This document shows, in pieces, positions 42,623-55,395 of a stretch of 64,000 nucleotides of DNA. This DNA comes from Hydrogenophaga sp. (GTDB taxonomy: Bacteria > Pseudomonadota > Gammaproteobacteria > Burkholderiales > Burkholderiaceae_C). The translations under genes were made by a program, and so were the position numbers. The notes beneath the pieces were generated by a model. That model was not told the origin of the DNA, searched no databases, and was given only the letters and a program-made list of their open reading frames with translations. The stretch spans positions 61,887 through 125,886 of the forward strand of contig JAEUOT010000023.1 of assembly GCA_016790705.1 (NCBI GenBank), written 5' to 3'. How positions within the stretch are numbered: the stretch's first letter is position 1; each line of letters begins with the position of its first letter.

Positions 42623-43510
42623 TCAGTCAATCAGTCCGCTGGCCTTGAGGGCAGCTTGAACGACGGGCTCCAGGGAAGCGCTCATCGGGGTGAGCGGCAG
42701 TCGCATCGTGCCACCACACAGACCCATGCGCTGCATGGCCCACTTGAGCGGGATCGGGTTGGCTTCAACAAACAGGTTCTTGTGCACCGGCATCAGGCGG
42801 CGCTGGATTTCCATGGCCTTGCGGGCGTCGCCGGCAATCGCGGCCACGCACAGTTCGTGCATCAGGCGCGGCGCGACGTTGGCTGTGACGCTGACGTTGC
42901 CATGACCGCCACAGAGCATGAGGGCGACGGCGGTGGGGTCGTCACCGGAATAGATGGCAAAGCCTTGCGGTGCCTCGCGGATCAGCCACTGCGCACGCTC
43001 GATGTTGCCGGTGGCTTCCTTGATGCCGACGATGCCGGGCACGGTCGCCAGCCGCAGGGCGGTGTCGACCGCCATGTCGGCCACGGTACGGCCGGGCACG
43101 TTGTACAGAATGATCGGCAGGTCGCCGGTCGCTTCGGCGATGGCCTTGAAGTGCTGGTACTGGCCTTCTTGCGTCGGCTTGTTGTAGTAGGGCACGACCT
43201 GCAGTTGGCAGTCGGCGCCGACCTTCTTGGCGAACTTGGCCAGCTCGATGGCTTCGGCGGTGGAGTTGGCGCCGCACCCGGCCATGATCGGCACGCGCTT
43301 GGCGGCCTGTTCGACCGAGACGCGGATGATCTCGCAGTGTTCTTCGACGCTGACCGTGGGGGATTCACCCGTGGTGCCGACCACGCCGATGCAGTCGGTG
43401 CCTTCGGCGATGTGCCAGTCGATCAGCTTGCGCAGGGTGGGGTAGTCGACGCTGCCGTCGGGATGGAAGGGCGTGACGAGGGCAACGATGCTGCCGGTGA
43501 TGGTCTTCAT
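42623..43510 (-). CDS. dapA: 4-hydroxy-tetrahydrodipicolinate synthase
   Basis: A 295-residue TIM-barrel lyase that condenses pyruvate with aspartate semialdehyde in lysine and diaminopimelate synthesis. The Schiff-base lysine is in VGIKEATGN, the TTGE motif is [10 protein letters not shown], the catalytic tyrosine is in ILYNVPGRT, and the GTD and GDD segments match the family. A TAGAAT box at 43595-43600 gives it its own promoter and a leader of about 75 bases. bamC follows in the same transcript. Confidence 0.95.
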   Translation of the reverse strand: MKTITGSIVALVTPFHPDGSVDYPTLRKLIDWHIAEGTDCIGVVGTTGESPTVSVEEHCEIIRVSVEQAAKRVPIMAGCGANSTAEAIELAKFAKKVGADCQLQVVPYYNKPTQEGQYQHFKAIAEATGDLPIILYNVPGRTVADMAVDTALRLATVPGIVGIKEATGNIERAQWLIREAPQGFAIYSGDDPTAVALMLCGGHGNVSVTANVAPRLMHELCVAAIAGDARKAMEIQRRLMPVHKNLFVEANPIPLKWAMQRMGLCGGTMRLPLTPMSASLEPVVQAALKASGLID

Positions 43511-43594
43511 GTTCTCTGGCTCAAATCAGGAGGGCACCCGCGGCGGGCACCGGAAACAAGGGGAACGATCCGGCGGCTTGCGCGCGAATCTTGC

Positions 43595-43600
43595 ATTCTA
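43595..43600 (-). promoter_or_regulatory. -10 box (TAGAAT) for dapA-bamC
   Basis: TAGAAT on the minus strand lies 84 bp before the dapA ATG, between dapA and the end of the upstream methyltransferase gene. Confidence 0.45.
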
Positions 43601-43614
43601 CCCAGCGCCGCCGT

Positions 43615-44163
43615 TCACTCAGGCAGTGAATGGCGGGCGGGAAGGGCGTCCGCAGACGGACGTTTTCGCAGTGCGACGATGCGTTGCACAAAGCGCTCCG
43701 GGTGGTCGCAGAAACCGTCCTCATAGGCGACCACATGCAGTCCGGCGCTGGCCCGCAGCAACTCACCCGGCTGGAGCAGGAAGTCGGGCCGGGAGGGCCT
43801 GCCGACGGTTTCGTTGCCGATGGCAAAGGTCTCGTAGATCAGCACGCCACCGTCGGCCAGGCTGTTCACGATGACAGGCAGCAACGGGCGCCAAAGATAG
43901 TTGGTCACCACCACCGCATCGAAACGCTGACCGGCGAACGGCCAGGGGCCGCTCTCAATGTCCGCCTGCACCACCCGACCGACCCCTGTCGTCGCTGCGA
44001 TGGCGGCCGGATCGCGGTCGACGCCGGTCACCGCATGGCCGCGGCTGGCGAACCATCGCAGATGCCGGCCCGCGCCGCAGGCGACGTCCAGCACCGAGCC
44101 GCCAGCGGGCACCAGGTGCGACCAGCGCCGCACCCAGGCCGACGGGGTGTCCGAGCCGTGCAT
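43615..44163 (-). CDS. Class I SAM-dependent methyltransferase
   Basis: A 182-residue methyltransferase with the SAM-binding motif SVLDVACGAGRHLRWFASRG, the acidic residue at the end of strand 2 (GVDRDPAAI), QADIESGPWPF and the motif-IV region FDAVVVTNYLWRPLL. The substrate is unknown; TehB-like or small-molecule types are possible. I prefer the ATG at 44163 because it overlaps the stop of the small gene before it (TGATG), which implies coupling. A start at 44178 would add five residues and overlap that gene by 16 bp. It is the last gene of a run that begins with the MFS permease. Confidence 0.82.
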   Translation of the reverse strand: MHGSDTPSAWVRRWSHLVPAGGSVLDVACGAGRHLRWFASRGHAVTGVDRDPAAIAATTGVGRVVQADIESGPWPFAGQRFDAVVVTNYLWRPLLPVIVNSLADGGVLIYETFAIGNETVGRPSRPDFLLQPGELLRASAGLHVVAYEDGFCDHPERFVQRIVALRKRPSADALPARHSLPE

Positions 44164-44291
44164 CAGAAACAGCTCCATAGCTGGTCCGCGAGATTGACCA
44201 GGAAATCGGGCCGCTGGTAGAGCCCCCAGGTGCCGGCCAGTGCCAGCGCGACCGCGGCCCAGACCATGGCCCGGATCGCGGCCGGTCTCAT
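44163..44291 (-). CDS. Small single-helix membrane protein (42 residues)
   Basis: A 42-residue frame. Its ATG overlaps the stop of the MFS gene (ATGA) and its stop overlaps the ATG of the methyltransferase (TGATG), so it bridges the two exactly. It reads as a basic start, one hydrophobic helix (MVWAAVALALAGTWGLY, about 9-25) and a short tail ending DQLWSCF, which is protein-like and ends in aromatic residues and Cys. Overlap on both sides and a clean helix favour a real gene. Function unknown. It is short enough to be missed by routine gene finding. Confidence 0.55.
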   Translation of the reverse strand: MRPAAIRAMVWAAVALALAGTWGLYQRPDFLVNLADQLWSCF

Positions 44292-45532
44292 GCCGCCGCT
44301 CCGACGCGCTGCGGTCCGCGCACGATGGCCGACTCACGCACCGGCAGGTTGACCAGCGCCGCGAACACGCCCAGCGCAATGGCGATGTACCAGACGATGT
44401 CGTAGCTGCCGGTCCGGTCGTACAGGTAGCCGCCGAGCCAGACGCCCAGGAAACTGCCGATCTGGTGGCTGAAGAAGACGAAGCCGCCGAGCATCGACAT
44501 GTGGGCCACGCCGAAGATCTGGGCCAGCACCGCGTTCGTCGGCGGCACGGTGGACAGCCAGAGCACGCCCATGACGGCGGCAAAGATGTAGACGCTGGTC
44601 GGCGTCAGGGGCGCCCAGAGGAAGACCACGATGGCAACCGAGCGCGCCAGATAGATGAAAGAGAGGATGTGGCGCTTGGCCAGGCGCTGGCCCAGCGCGC
44701 CGGCGGCGTAGGTGCCGATCACATTGAACAGGCCGATGATCGCCAGCGCGTAGCTCGCGACCTGGGGCGAGAGCCCGTGGTCCTTGAGGTAGCTGGGCAT
44801 GTGCACGCCGATGAACACCACCTGGAAACCGCAGACGAAGTAGCCCGCCATCAGCAACTGGAAGCTGCGGTAGCCGAAGGCCTCGCGCAGCGCCTGGCCG
44901 ATGGTCTGTTCACGTCGGGGTGCGGCACCCCCCTTGAATCCCGGCTCGCGCAGGAACAGCGCCAGCGGCATGATCAGCAGCGCTGCGGCGCCCAGCACCA
45001 GCAGGGCCGACTGCCATCCGACTCCGCCAATCAGCCAGCCTTCGACCGGCACCATCAGGAACTGGCCGAAGGAGCCGGCCGCTGCGGCCACGCCCATCGC
45101 CCATGAGCGACGCTCGGCCGGAATCTGGCGACCGATGACCCCGTAGACGATGGCGTAGGTGCTGCCAGCCTGCGCGGCACCGATCATCAGGCCCGCAGTG
45201 AGCATGAAAATGAACGGGGTGGGCGAAAGGGCCATGCCGGCCAGACCCAGCGCATAGAGCAGCGAGCCGGCCAGCAGCACGCGGAACGCGCCAAAACGGT
45301 CGGCGGCCATGCCGGCGAAGATGCCGAACAGGCCCCAGGCCAGGTTCTGGATCGCCAGCGCGAACGCGAAGTTCTCACGCGTCCAGCCCATGTCCTGGGT
45401 GATCGGTTGCAGCCAGAGGCCGAAACCGTGGCGTATGCCCATGGACAGGGTGACAACAGCGGCGCCACAGACCAGCACCTGTGTCGCGGACAAGCGGGCG
45501 GGCGGGACAGAAACGGGGGAATCGGCAGACAT
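44288..45532 (-). CDS. Major facilitator superfamily permease (12 helices)
   Basis: A 414-residue MFS transporter. The N-terminus GIRHGFGLWLQPITQDMGW and the loop-2 motif GMAADRFGAFRVLL are those of the monocarboxylate/oxalate-formate-like branch. A central charged loop (FKGGAAPRREQTIG) separates the two six-helix halves. Likely substrate: an organic acid or another small anion; not resolved. The stop overlaps the start of the 42-residue membrane protein. TACAGT ends six bases before the ATG, so its mRNA may be leaderless. Confidence 0.87.
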   Translation of the reverse strand: MSADSPVSVPPARLSATQVLVCGAAVVTLSMGIRHGFGLWLQPITQDMGWTRENFAFALAIQNLAWGLFGIFAGMAADRFGAFRVLLAGSLLYALGLAGMALSPTPFIFMLTAGLMIGAAQAGSTYAIVYGVIGRQIPAERRSWAMGVAAAAGSFGQFLMVPVEGWLIGGVGWQSALLVLGAAALLIMPLALFLREPGFKGGAAPRREQTIGQALREAFGYRSFQLLMAGYFVCGFQVVFIGVHMPSYLKDHGLSPQVASYALAIIGLFNVIGTYAAGALGQRLAKRHILSFIYLARSVAIVVFLWAPLTPTSVYIFAAVMGVLWLSTVPPTNAVLAQIFGVAHMSMLGGFVFFSHQIGSFLGVWLGGYLYDRTGSYDIVWYIAIALGVFAALVNLPVRESAIVRGPQRVGAAA

Positions 45533-45538
45533 CCCGGC

Positions 45539-45544
45539 ACTGTA
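45539..45544 (-). promoter_or_regulatory. -10 box (TACAGT) for a predicted leaderless MFS mRNA
   Basis: TACAGT on the minus strand is followed by six bases and the ATG at 45532. It fits the same spacing seen at other leaderless starts in the window. Confidence 0.4.
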
Positions 45545-45593
45545 TCGAATCCGGTGTTCCTGCAGGCGTCGCGGGGTGGACGCGGGACCGTGA

Positions 45594-47665
<2,072 letters not shown>

Positions 47666-47666
<1 letters not shown>

Positions 47667-48400
47667 TGCGACTGCAGAAGGCCTTTGTTTTCCTGCCGAC
47701 AGCCGTGCTGGCGTGTGCGCTCGCCACGCCCGCCCAGGCGGAGATCTGGGCTTTCCGCGACCGCAACGGAGTCACCCACTACTCCGACCGCCCGCTGTCC
47801 GCGCGTTACGAGCTGCTCTACCGGGGTTCGGGCATGGGCGGGCCGATTGCCAAACCGGGGACCGGTGTGCGCTCCTACGCCACGGCGGTCACTCAGATGG
47901 AGTTGTCGACCCGTTTCAAGGCGGTGCGCCATCTGATCCGCGAAGCGGCCAGCCAGAACGGCCTGGAGTTCGAGTTGCTTCAGGCCGTGATCGCCACCGA
48001 ATCGGGGTTCGACCCCGGGGCGGTGAGCCCCAAAGGCGCCGTCGGCCTGATGCAGGTGATGCCCGACACGGCCGAGCGCTTCGGTGTGCGCCCGCAGGGC
48101 AAGCGCAGTGTGAGCGAGCTGCTGACCGATCCGCGCACGAACCTCATGGCGGGCTCGCGTTACCTGGCCTGGCTGCTGTCCACCTTCGGTGGCGACGTAC
48201 GGCTGGCCATCGCGGCCTACAACGCCGGGGAGGGAGCTGTCTTCAAGGCAGGACGCCAGGTGCCGGACTATCCCGAAACCCGTGACTATGTGCGCAAGGT
48301 GACCGGGCTGCACTACAGTCTGCGCCCGCCCAACACCGTGACCCAGTCACGCACCCTGGGCCCGGCCGCCGGAATGCCCAAACCGGCCGGCGGCGCCTGA
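47666..48400 (+). CDS. Soluble lytic transglycosylase with N-terminal DUF4124-like segment
   Basis: A 244-residue exported murein hydrolase. A signal peptide ends at TPAQA; then comes a small domain [19 protein letters not shown] of the DUF4124 kind (about 26-60). The SLT domain (about 85-220) follows with the catalytic glutamate in [11 protein letters not shown] (Glu112), [17 protein letters not shown] and [10 protein letters not shown]. It cleaves peptidoglycan glycan strands to anhydromuramic ends. It sits between parE and parC, with its ATG overlapping the parE stop (TGATG), so murein cleavage and chromosome decatenation may be co-expressed around division. Confidence 0.9.
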
Positions 48401-48473
48401 ACAGGGCGGCCCTGTTCCGCCTGCCCCGGCCCCGATTGCCCCGATTGCCCCGATCTGTTTCGTTGCTGTTTTC

Positions 48474-50813
<2,340 letters not shown>

Positions 50814-50877
50814 TGGGTGCCGCCAGGCCGCTCCCAAGGCGCCCAGCCCCGCGGCGCGCAGCACGGAGGGTGGTCCA

Positions 50878-51066
50878 GTGAGCGCGGACGGTATCGGCCT
50901 GTTCCTGATGCTGGCGAGCTTCGCGCTCACCTTCTTTGTTGCGCGCATGCTGGGCAAGCGCCTCAAGGCCAAACGCGAGGCCGAACGTGCGAAGCAGGCC
51001 GAGCGCGACCTGGCCCGGCAAAGCCGCCAGGTGCGGCGCGCGGCGGAGCGCAGGAAGAAGTCCTGA
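50878..51066 (+). CDS. Small membrane-anchored basic protein (62 residues)
   Basis: A GTG start at 50878 follows a GGAGGG ribosome site at the right distance. The product has one helix (LFLMLASFALTFFVARML, about 7-24) and a strongly basic coiled-coil-like tail (KRLKAKREAERAKQAE, then RQSRQVRRAAERRKKS). Such Lys/Arg-rich tails after a membrane anchor often bind nucleic acid or ribosomes, but this is inference. Its start overlaps the stop of a 22-codon frame (50813-50881) that itself begins in the parC stop, so it may be translationally coupled to parC. Confidence 0.6.
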   Translation: MSADGIGLFLMLASFALTFFVARMLGKRLKAKREAERAKQAERDLARQSRQVRRAAERRKKS

Positions 51067-51136
51067 CGGGGCATGTCCCTCGTCCGCAAGGGATGGCGTT
51101 CCGCCGCCAGAATGGCGCTTCTTTGAAAGGATGGCC

Positions 51137-52264
51137 ATGAAATCGATGGGCAAACGGGCCGAAGGCCAGCGGCTGGAGCGCATGCAGGCCTCGCCCCAGT
51201 GGCGCGGCCAGGGCTTCCACAACGTCTACCCGGTCGCGCCGGGGCTGCGCGACCCGAACGTGCCCTTTCCGGGGCTGACCGATTTCCTCTGCGGCGGCGA
51301 GCGGCGCGTGCCCACCGCGCCGCTGCCCGCGACCGACCCCCGTGAGGGCTGGCGCCGGGCGCCGCAGAGCGGCCTGCGTGCGACCTGGCTCGGGCATTCG
51401 ACGGTGATGATCGAGATCGGCGGGATGCGGTTGCTGACCGATCCGGTCTGGGGGCCACGCGCCTCGCCGTCCACCCTGGTCGGGCCAAAGCGTTTCCAGC
51501 CCGTGCCGCTGAAGGTCAAGGAACTGCCGGCGGTGGACGCGGCCCTGGTCTCGCACGACCACTACGACCACCTCGACTACCCCACGGTGCGCGAGCTCAA
51601 CAAGCGCGGCGTGCCCTTCGTCACTTCGCTGGGCGTGGGTGCGCACCTGCAGGCCTGGGGCGTGCCGGCCGAGCGCATCACCGAGCTGGACTGGTGGGAG
51701 ACGTACCGCCTGCCGGGCAGCGAGGTCACGGTCACGGCGGCGCCGTCGCAGCACTTCTCGGGTCGGGGGCTGAAGGACCGAAACGCGACGCTCTGGTCCT
51801 CGCTGGTGATCCGGTCCGACCAGCACAGCGTCTTTTTCAGCGGCGACACCGGCCTCACCGACGCCTACGGCGAGATCCGCGAGCGCCTGGGGCCGTTCGA
51901 TCTGGTGATGCTGGAGATCGGAGCCTTCCACCCCGCCTGGGGCGACATCCACCTCGGCCCCGAGAACGCAATGAAGGCGCACGCGCTGCTCGGTGGTGGC
52001 GTGCTGCTGCCGGTGCACTGGGGCACTTTCAGCCTGGCCATGCACGCCTGGGACCAGCCGGCCGAGGTGTTGCACGCGCTGGCCGAGAAAAATGGCGCCC
52101 CACTGTTGATGCCGCAACTCGGGCAGGCGGTGGAACCCGCCCATGTGGAGCGCACCGATCCGTGGTGGCGGCATGTCGAGACCAAGACCGGCACTGCGCC
52201 GGCGGCCGAACCCGACCACCCGCCCAAACACCTGCCCAAGGCCCTGCAGTGGCCGCTGGACTGA
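51137..52264 (+). CDS. Metallo-beta-lactamase-fold hydrolase (NAPE-PLD/UlaG-like)
   Basis: A 375-residue cytoplasmic metallo-hydrolase. The metal motif is SHDHYDHLD (about 136-144) and further ligands lie in APSQHFSGRG, FSGDTGLTD and PVHWGTF. The N-terminal WLGHSTVMIEIGGMRLLTDP is shared with N-acyl-phosphatidylethanolamine phospholipase D and UlaG lactonases. The N-terminal extension of about 90 residues is typical of the NAPE-PLD-like group. The start at 51137 is preferred over 51131 because GAAAGG is then six bases away. The substrate may be a phospholipid or lactone. Confidence 0.83.
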   Translation: MKSMGKRAEGQRLERMQASPQWRGQGFHNVYPVAPGLRDPNVPFPGLTDFLCGGERRVPTAPLPATDPREGWRRAPQSGLRATWLGHSTVMIEIGGMRLLTDPVWGPRASPSTLVGPKRFQPVPLKVKELPAVDAALVSHDHYDHLDYPTVRELNKRGVPFVTSLGVGAHLQAWGVPAERITELDWWETYRLPGSEVTVTAAPSQHFSGRGLKDRNATLWSSLVIRSDQHSVFFSGDTGLTDAYGEIRERLGPFDLVMLEIGAFHPAWGDIHLGPENAMKAHALLGGGVLLPVHWGTFSLAMHAWDQPAEVLHALAEKNGAPLLMPQLGQAVEPAHVERTDPWWRHVETKTGTAPAAEPDHPPKHLPKALQWPLD

Positions 52265-52270
52265 ACCGCC

Positions 52271-53551
52271 ATGACTTCACCTCAGCCGACCTACGGTCCC
52301 CAATTCAAAGGCTTTCCTGCGGGCGGCGCGCCGCTCACGCGTGAAGAGATTCCGGCCCAGGGCTGGAACCTGTTGCGTGGCGACCTGGCGTTGCCGCTGG
52401 CCGTGCTCAAGCGCTCGGCGCTGCAGCACAACCTGCACTGGATGCGCGACTTCTGCGCACAGCGCGGCCTGTTCCTCGCGCCGCATGGCAAGACCAGCAT
52501 GTCACCCGAGCTGTGGCAGATGCAGTTGGACGCGGGGGCCTGGGGCATCAGCTTCGCGACCGTGTTCCAGGCGGCGGTCGGCGCGCGCCACGGCGTGCCG
52601 GTGCTGCTGATCGCGAATCAGGTGATCCAGCGTGCCGAGCTGGACGCGCTGGCGCTGCTGCACGCCGAACAGCCCGGGCTGCGCTCCATGTTCCTGGTGG
52701 ATTCGGTGGGGCAGGTGGACGCCATCGAGGCCTGGGCTTCCGGGCGTGCTTTCCGGGGCCGCTTCGAGGTGCTGCTGGAACTGGGCATCGCCGGCCAGCG
52801 TACCGGCATTCGCACGGCCGAGGAGGCGCGGCAGACGGCCGCTCGCATCGCCGCCAGCCCGGTGCTGCAACTGGCGGGCGTCGAGTGCTACGAGGGCACG
52901 ACCTCGTACTGCGATCACGCCAAAGACCGCGCCACGGTGCAGGGCCTGATGGACCGGGTCGAGGCCATTGCGCGCGAGGCGATTGCACAGGGATGGTTCG
53001 CTCACGACGAGATCATCCTCACCGCCGGCGGCTCGGCCATCTTCGACCTGGTCGCCGAGCGCCTCACGCCGGACCTCGGCCGCCCGGTGCGCGGTGTGCT
53101 GCGCTCGGGCTGCTACCTCACGCACGACCACCAGCGCTATACGCGCTACCTGTGCTGTGTGGGGGAGCGCCTGAACCTGCGCGAAACCCTCAAACCTGCG
53201 CTGGAGGTGTTGGCCTGTGTGCAGAGCCAGCCCGAGCCGGGCCTGGCGCTGCTCTCCATGGGCAAGCGCGACGTGGCCTACGACCTGGATTTGCCGCAGC
53301 CCGTGTGGCGCTCGGACGGTAGGGGCGGCGTGCCGCAATCCGTGCCGCCCCACTGGCGTATCGACGCTCTCAACGACCAGCACGGCTACCTGCGCTTCGA
53401 TGCATCCGCTCCCCGGGCCGAATGGCCGCAACTCGGGGAGACCGTGGCCAGCGGCATCTCACATCCTTGCACCACCTTCGACAAATGGCGTTGGCTGCCG
53501 GTGGTGGATGAGGGCTACACGGTCGTGGATGCGGTCACGACCTGGTTCTGA
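52271..53551 (+). CDS. PLP-dependent amino-acid deaminase (D-serine dehydratase-like / D-threonine aldolase-like)
   Basis: A 426-residue fold-type III PLP enzyme with an alanine-racemase-like N-terminal barrel. The Schiff-base lysine is Lys74 in LAPHGKTSMSPE. The C-terminal SHPCTTFDKW carries the His-x-Cys zinc pair of the DSD1-type enzymes. The glycine-rich TAGGSAIFD would hold the PLP phosphate. These enzymes remove amino groups from D-serine-like substrates or split D-threonine; the substrate here is not fixed by sequence. It starts 6 bp after the metallo-hydrolase gene, so the two share a transcript. Confidence 0.85.
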   Translation: MTSPQPTYGPQFKGFPAGGAPLTREEIPAQGWNLLRGDLALPLAVLKRSALQHNLHWMRDFCAQRGLFLAPHGKTSMSPELWQMQLDAGAWGISFATVFQAAVGARHGVPVLLIANQVIQRAELDALALLHAEQPGLRSMFLVDSVGQVDAIEAWASGRAFRGRFEVLLELGIAGQRTGIRTAEEARQTAARIAASPVLQLAGVECYEGTTSYCDHAKDRATVQGLMDRVEAIAREAIAQGWFAHDEIILTAGGSAIFDLVAERLTPDLGRPVRGVLRSGCYLTHDHQRYTRYLCCVGERLNLRETLKPALEVLACVQSQPEPGLALLSMGKRDVAYDLDLPQPVWRSDGRGGVPQSVPPHWRIDALNDQHGYLRFDASAPRAEWPQLGETVASGISHPCTTFDKWRWLPVVDEGYTVVDAVTTWF

Positions 53552-53618
53552 GGGTGCGGGTGTGTGACAACCCGCGTGGTACCCTGAGCACAGTCCCACA
53601 CCCACAGTAGGAGATGAC

Positions 53619-54011
53619 ATGAACCGATTTCTTGCGACCCTTGGTACGGCGGTGGCTGCAGCGAGCACCCTCGTGGCTTGCGGCGGCGGCGATGGCTACA
53701 CGCCCTATGGCGCCATTGCCTGGGACGGCGGACGTCCCTCGGCGGCCGTGGTCGCGAACTACCGCTCGCAGGACACCGCCAATACCGCAGCCATCGAGCG
53801 TTGCGGCGGGGGCGGCTGCATCATCATCTTCGAGTTTTCCGGCAAAGGCACCTGCGGCGCACTGGCGGTCGGTGGCGGGCTCAATCTGGTCACCGGTGTG
53901 GCCACCGGTCCCACGGCCGCCGAAGCGGAGGCTGCTGCTGTCTCCAGTTGCACCGCCAAGGGTGGTGGCAACTGTGCCGTGCCAAGCTCTCTGCCGGCGA
54001 AGTGCATGTAA
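53619..54011 (+). CDS. Small cysteine-rich lipoprotein, DUF4189-like
   Basis: A 130-residue lipoprotein. The lipobox LVAC has Cys21. A DUF4189-like domain follows, with YGAIAWD, then ERCGGGGCIIIFEF, GTCGAL and late cysteines (SSCTAKGGGNC, PAKCM). An even set of cysteines suggests disulfides in the periplasm. The family occurs as small secreted proteins of unknown role. A clean ribosome site (AGGAGA) precedes the ATG, and the gene stands alone. Confidence 0.75.
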   Translation: MNRFLATLGTAVAAASTLVACGGGDGYTPYGAIAWDGGRPSAAVVANYRSQDTANTAAIERCGGGGCIIIFEFSGKGTCGALAVGGGLNLVTGVATGPTAAEAEAAAVSSCTAKGGGNCAVPSSLPAKCM

Positions 54012-54068
54012 TGCCTGGCAGCGGATTTGGGGTTGCACCCTAAATTGCTGCGGCGCAACAAAAAACGC

Positions 54069-54096
54069 TTGTCGGGATCGGGAATACCCGTAGAAT
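54069..54096 (+). promoter_or_regulatory. Promoter of the phasin gene
   Basis: TTGTCG (54069-54074) and TAGAAT (54091-54096) are 16 bp apart, the best -35/-10 pair in the window. The start is predicted near 54103, giving a leader of about 80 bases. Confidence 0.65.
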
Positions 54097-54103
54097 CCGC
54101 CTC

Positions 54104-54120
54104 ATGCTGCACTGCAACAT
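54104..54120. promoter_or_regulatory. Palindromic operator at the phasin transcription start (PhaR-like)
   Basis: A 17-bp palindrome with arms ATGYTGCA and TGCARCAT (one mismatch) lies exactly at the predicted start. TGC-rich repeats are the known target type of PhaR, which represses phasin genes until granules form. Confidence 0.55.
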
Positions 54121-54183
54121 GAACGGGAAACCCCGATCTGCGCAAGGGGCGGCTCCCTCAACCCTTCATTCAAGGAAACCGAC

Positions 54184-54726
54184 ATGAGCAACCCCGCTGA
54201 ACAATTTGCCGCCGCCAACAAGGCCAACCTCGAAGCGCTCGAAGGCGCGACCAAGAAGGCCTTCGCCGGCGTCGAAAAGCTGGTCGAACTGAACCTGGCT
54301 GCCTCCAAGGCCGCGCTGGGCGAGTCCTTCGGCTACGCCCAGGCTGTGCTGTCCGTCAAGACTCCCCAGGAATTCATGACGGTCCAGACCGGTTTCTTCC
54401 AGCCCCTGGCCGAGAAGTCCGCCGCCTATTTCCAGCATGTGCAGAGCATCGCCACCGAAGGCAGCGCCGATTTCACCAAGCAGCTCGAGGCCAACCTGGC
54501 CGAAGCCCAGAAGGCTTTCGGCGCTTCCGTTGACCAGCTGGTGAAGAACGCCCCGGCGGGTTCCGAGGCCGCTGTTGCCGCTTTCCAGAGCGCTGTGGCC
54601 AACGGTCAAAAGGCTGTCGAGCAGACCCAGGCTGCGATCAAGAAGGCCACCGCCCAGGCGCAGGCCAACTTCGCCGCCGCCTCCAAGCAGGCGACCGACC
54701 TGGCCAAGAAGGCTGCCAAGGCCTGA
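54184..54726 (+). CDS. phaP: Phasin, PHA-granule-associated protein
   Basis: A 180-residue amphipathic helical protein that coats polyhydroxyalkanoate granules and sets their number and size. It opens with [20 protein letters not shown], which matches the betaproteobacterial PhaP family, and has the long Ala/Gln/Lys-rich C-terminal helix ([19 protein letters not shown], then [13 protein letters not shown]). No signal peptide or membrane span is present. It has its own strong promoter, a palindrome at the start site that is a candidate PhaR operator, and a bidirectional terminator. Codons are those of a highly expressed gene (mostly AAG, CTG, GCC). Confidence 0.93.
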   Translation: MSNPAEQFAAANKANLEALEGATKKAFAGVEKLVELNLAASKAALGESFGYAQAVLSVKTPQEFMTVQTGFFQPLAEKSAAYFQHVQSIATEGSADFTKQLEANLAEAQKAFGASVDQLVKNAPAGSEAAVAAFQSAVANGQKAVEQTQAAIKKATAQAQANFAAASKQATDLAKKAAKA

Positions 54727-54767
54727 GTGACCGCGAAGTGAGCGGCCTTCGGGCCGTTCCCGGAAAC

Positions 54768-54797
54768 AAAAAAAAGCTCCCTTGGGAGCTTTTTTTT
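54768..54797. terminator. Bidirectional intrinsic terminator between phaP and the RidA-like gene
   Basis: AGCTCCC and GGGAGCT form a stem with a tight loop, extended by A8 and T7 on the two sides. It serves both converging genes. Confidence 0.9.
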
Positions 54798-54827
54798 GTT
54801 TCCGCTGCTGGGAGCGGCCTCGATGGA

Positions 54828-55298
54828 TCAGGCGAGTTCGGCGATCAGTTCGATCTCCACACAGGCCCCCAGCGGAATCTGCGCAACACCGAATGCGCTG
54901 CGGGCATGGGCGCCGACCTGCGGGCCGAAGACCTCGCCGAAGAGCTCGCTGGCGCCGTTGGTGACCAGATGCTGTTCGGTGAAGGTGCCCGTGCTGTTGA
55001 CCAGGCTCATGACCTTGACGATGCGCTTGACGCCGTTGAGGTCGGTGCCGGCGGCCTGGCAGGCGGCGTGCAGCGTGCCCATGAGGTCGATGGCGATGGC
55101 GCGCGCAGCGGTCTTGCCTTCATCGGTGGTCATGGTCAGGCCCAGCTGACCGACCCAGGGCTTGCCGTCCTTCTTGGCGATGTGACCGCTCAGGAACACC
55201 TGCTTGCCGGTCTGCACGAAGGGCACGTAGGCGGCAGCGGGAATGGCAACGGGGGGCAGGGTGATGCCGAGCTGGTTCAGCTTGTCATAGACGCTCAT
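54828..55298 (-). CDS. RidA/YjgF-family protein
   Basis: A 156-residue protein of the Rid superfamily, trimeric and cytoplasmic. The core FLSGHIAKKDGKPWVGQLG, VMSLVNSTGTFTEQHLVTNG and HARSAFGVAQIPLGACVEIE match the family. The RidA catalytic arginine is at the usual place in HARSAFGV. It differs from canonical RidA (about 128 residues) by a longer N-terminus (about 20 residues), as in the subfamilies found near amino-acid and reactive-enamine pathways. Deamination of 2-aminoacrylate-type imines is the probable role. A ribosome site (GGAG) precedes the ATG. Confidence 0.87.
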   Translation of the reverse strand: MSVYDKLNQLGITLPPVAIPAAAYVPFVQTGKQVFLSGHIAKKDGKPWVGQLGLTMTTDEGKTAARAIAIDLMGTLHAACQAAGTDLNGVKRIVKVMSLVNSTGTFTEQHLVTNGASELFGEVFGPQVGAHARSAFGVAQIPLGACVEIELIAELA

Positions 55299-55382
55299 GA
55301 AAGGCTCCGGAGGATGGGGTTTCAGGGATCCGGCGCATTCTATATAGCGGGTTGGCGAGACCGCCTGGTGGGGGCGCTCGCC

Positions 55383-55388
55383 GATAAT
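55383..55388 (+). promoter_or_regulatory. -10 box (GATAAT) for a predicted leaderless rmuC mRNA
   Basis: GATAAT ends seven bases before the ATG at 55396 and there is no ribosome site between them. Confidence 0.45.
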
Positions 55389-55395
55389 CGCCCGC

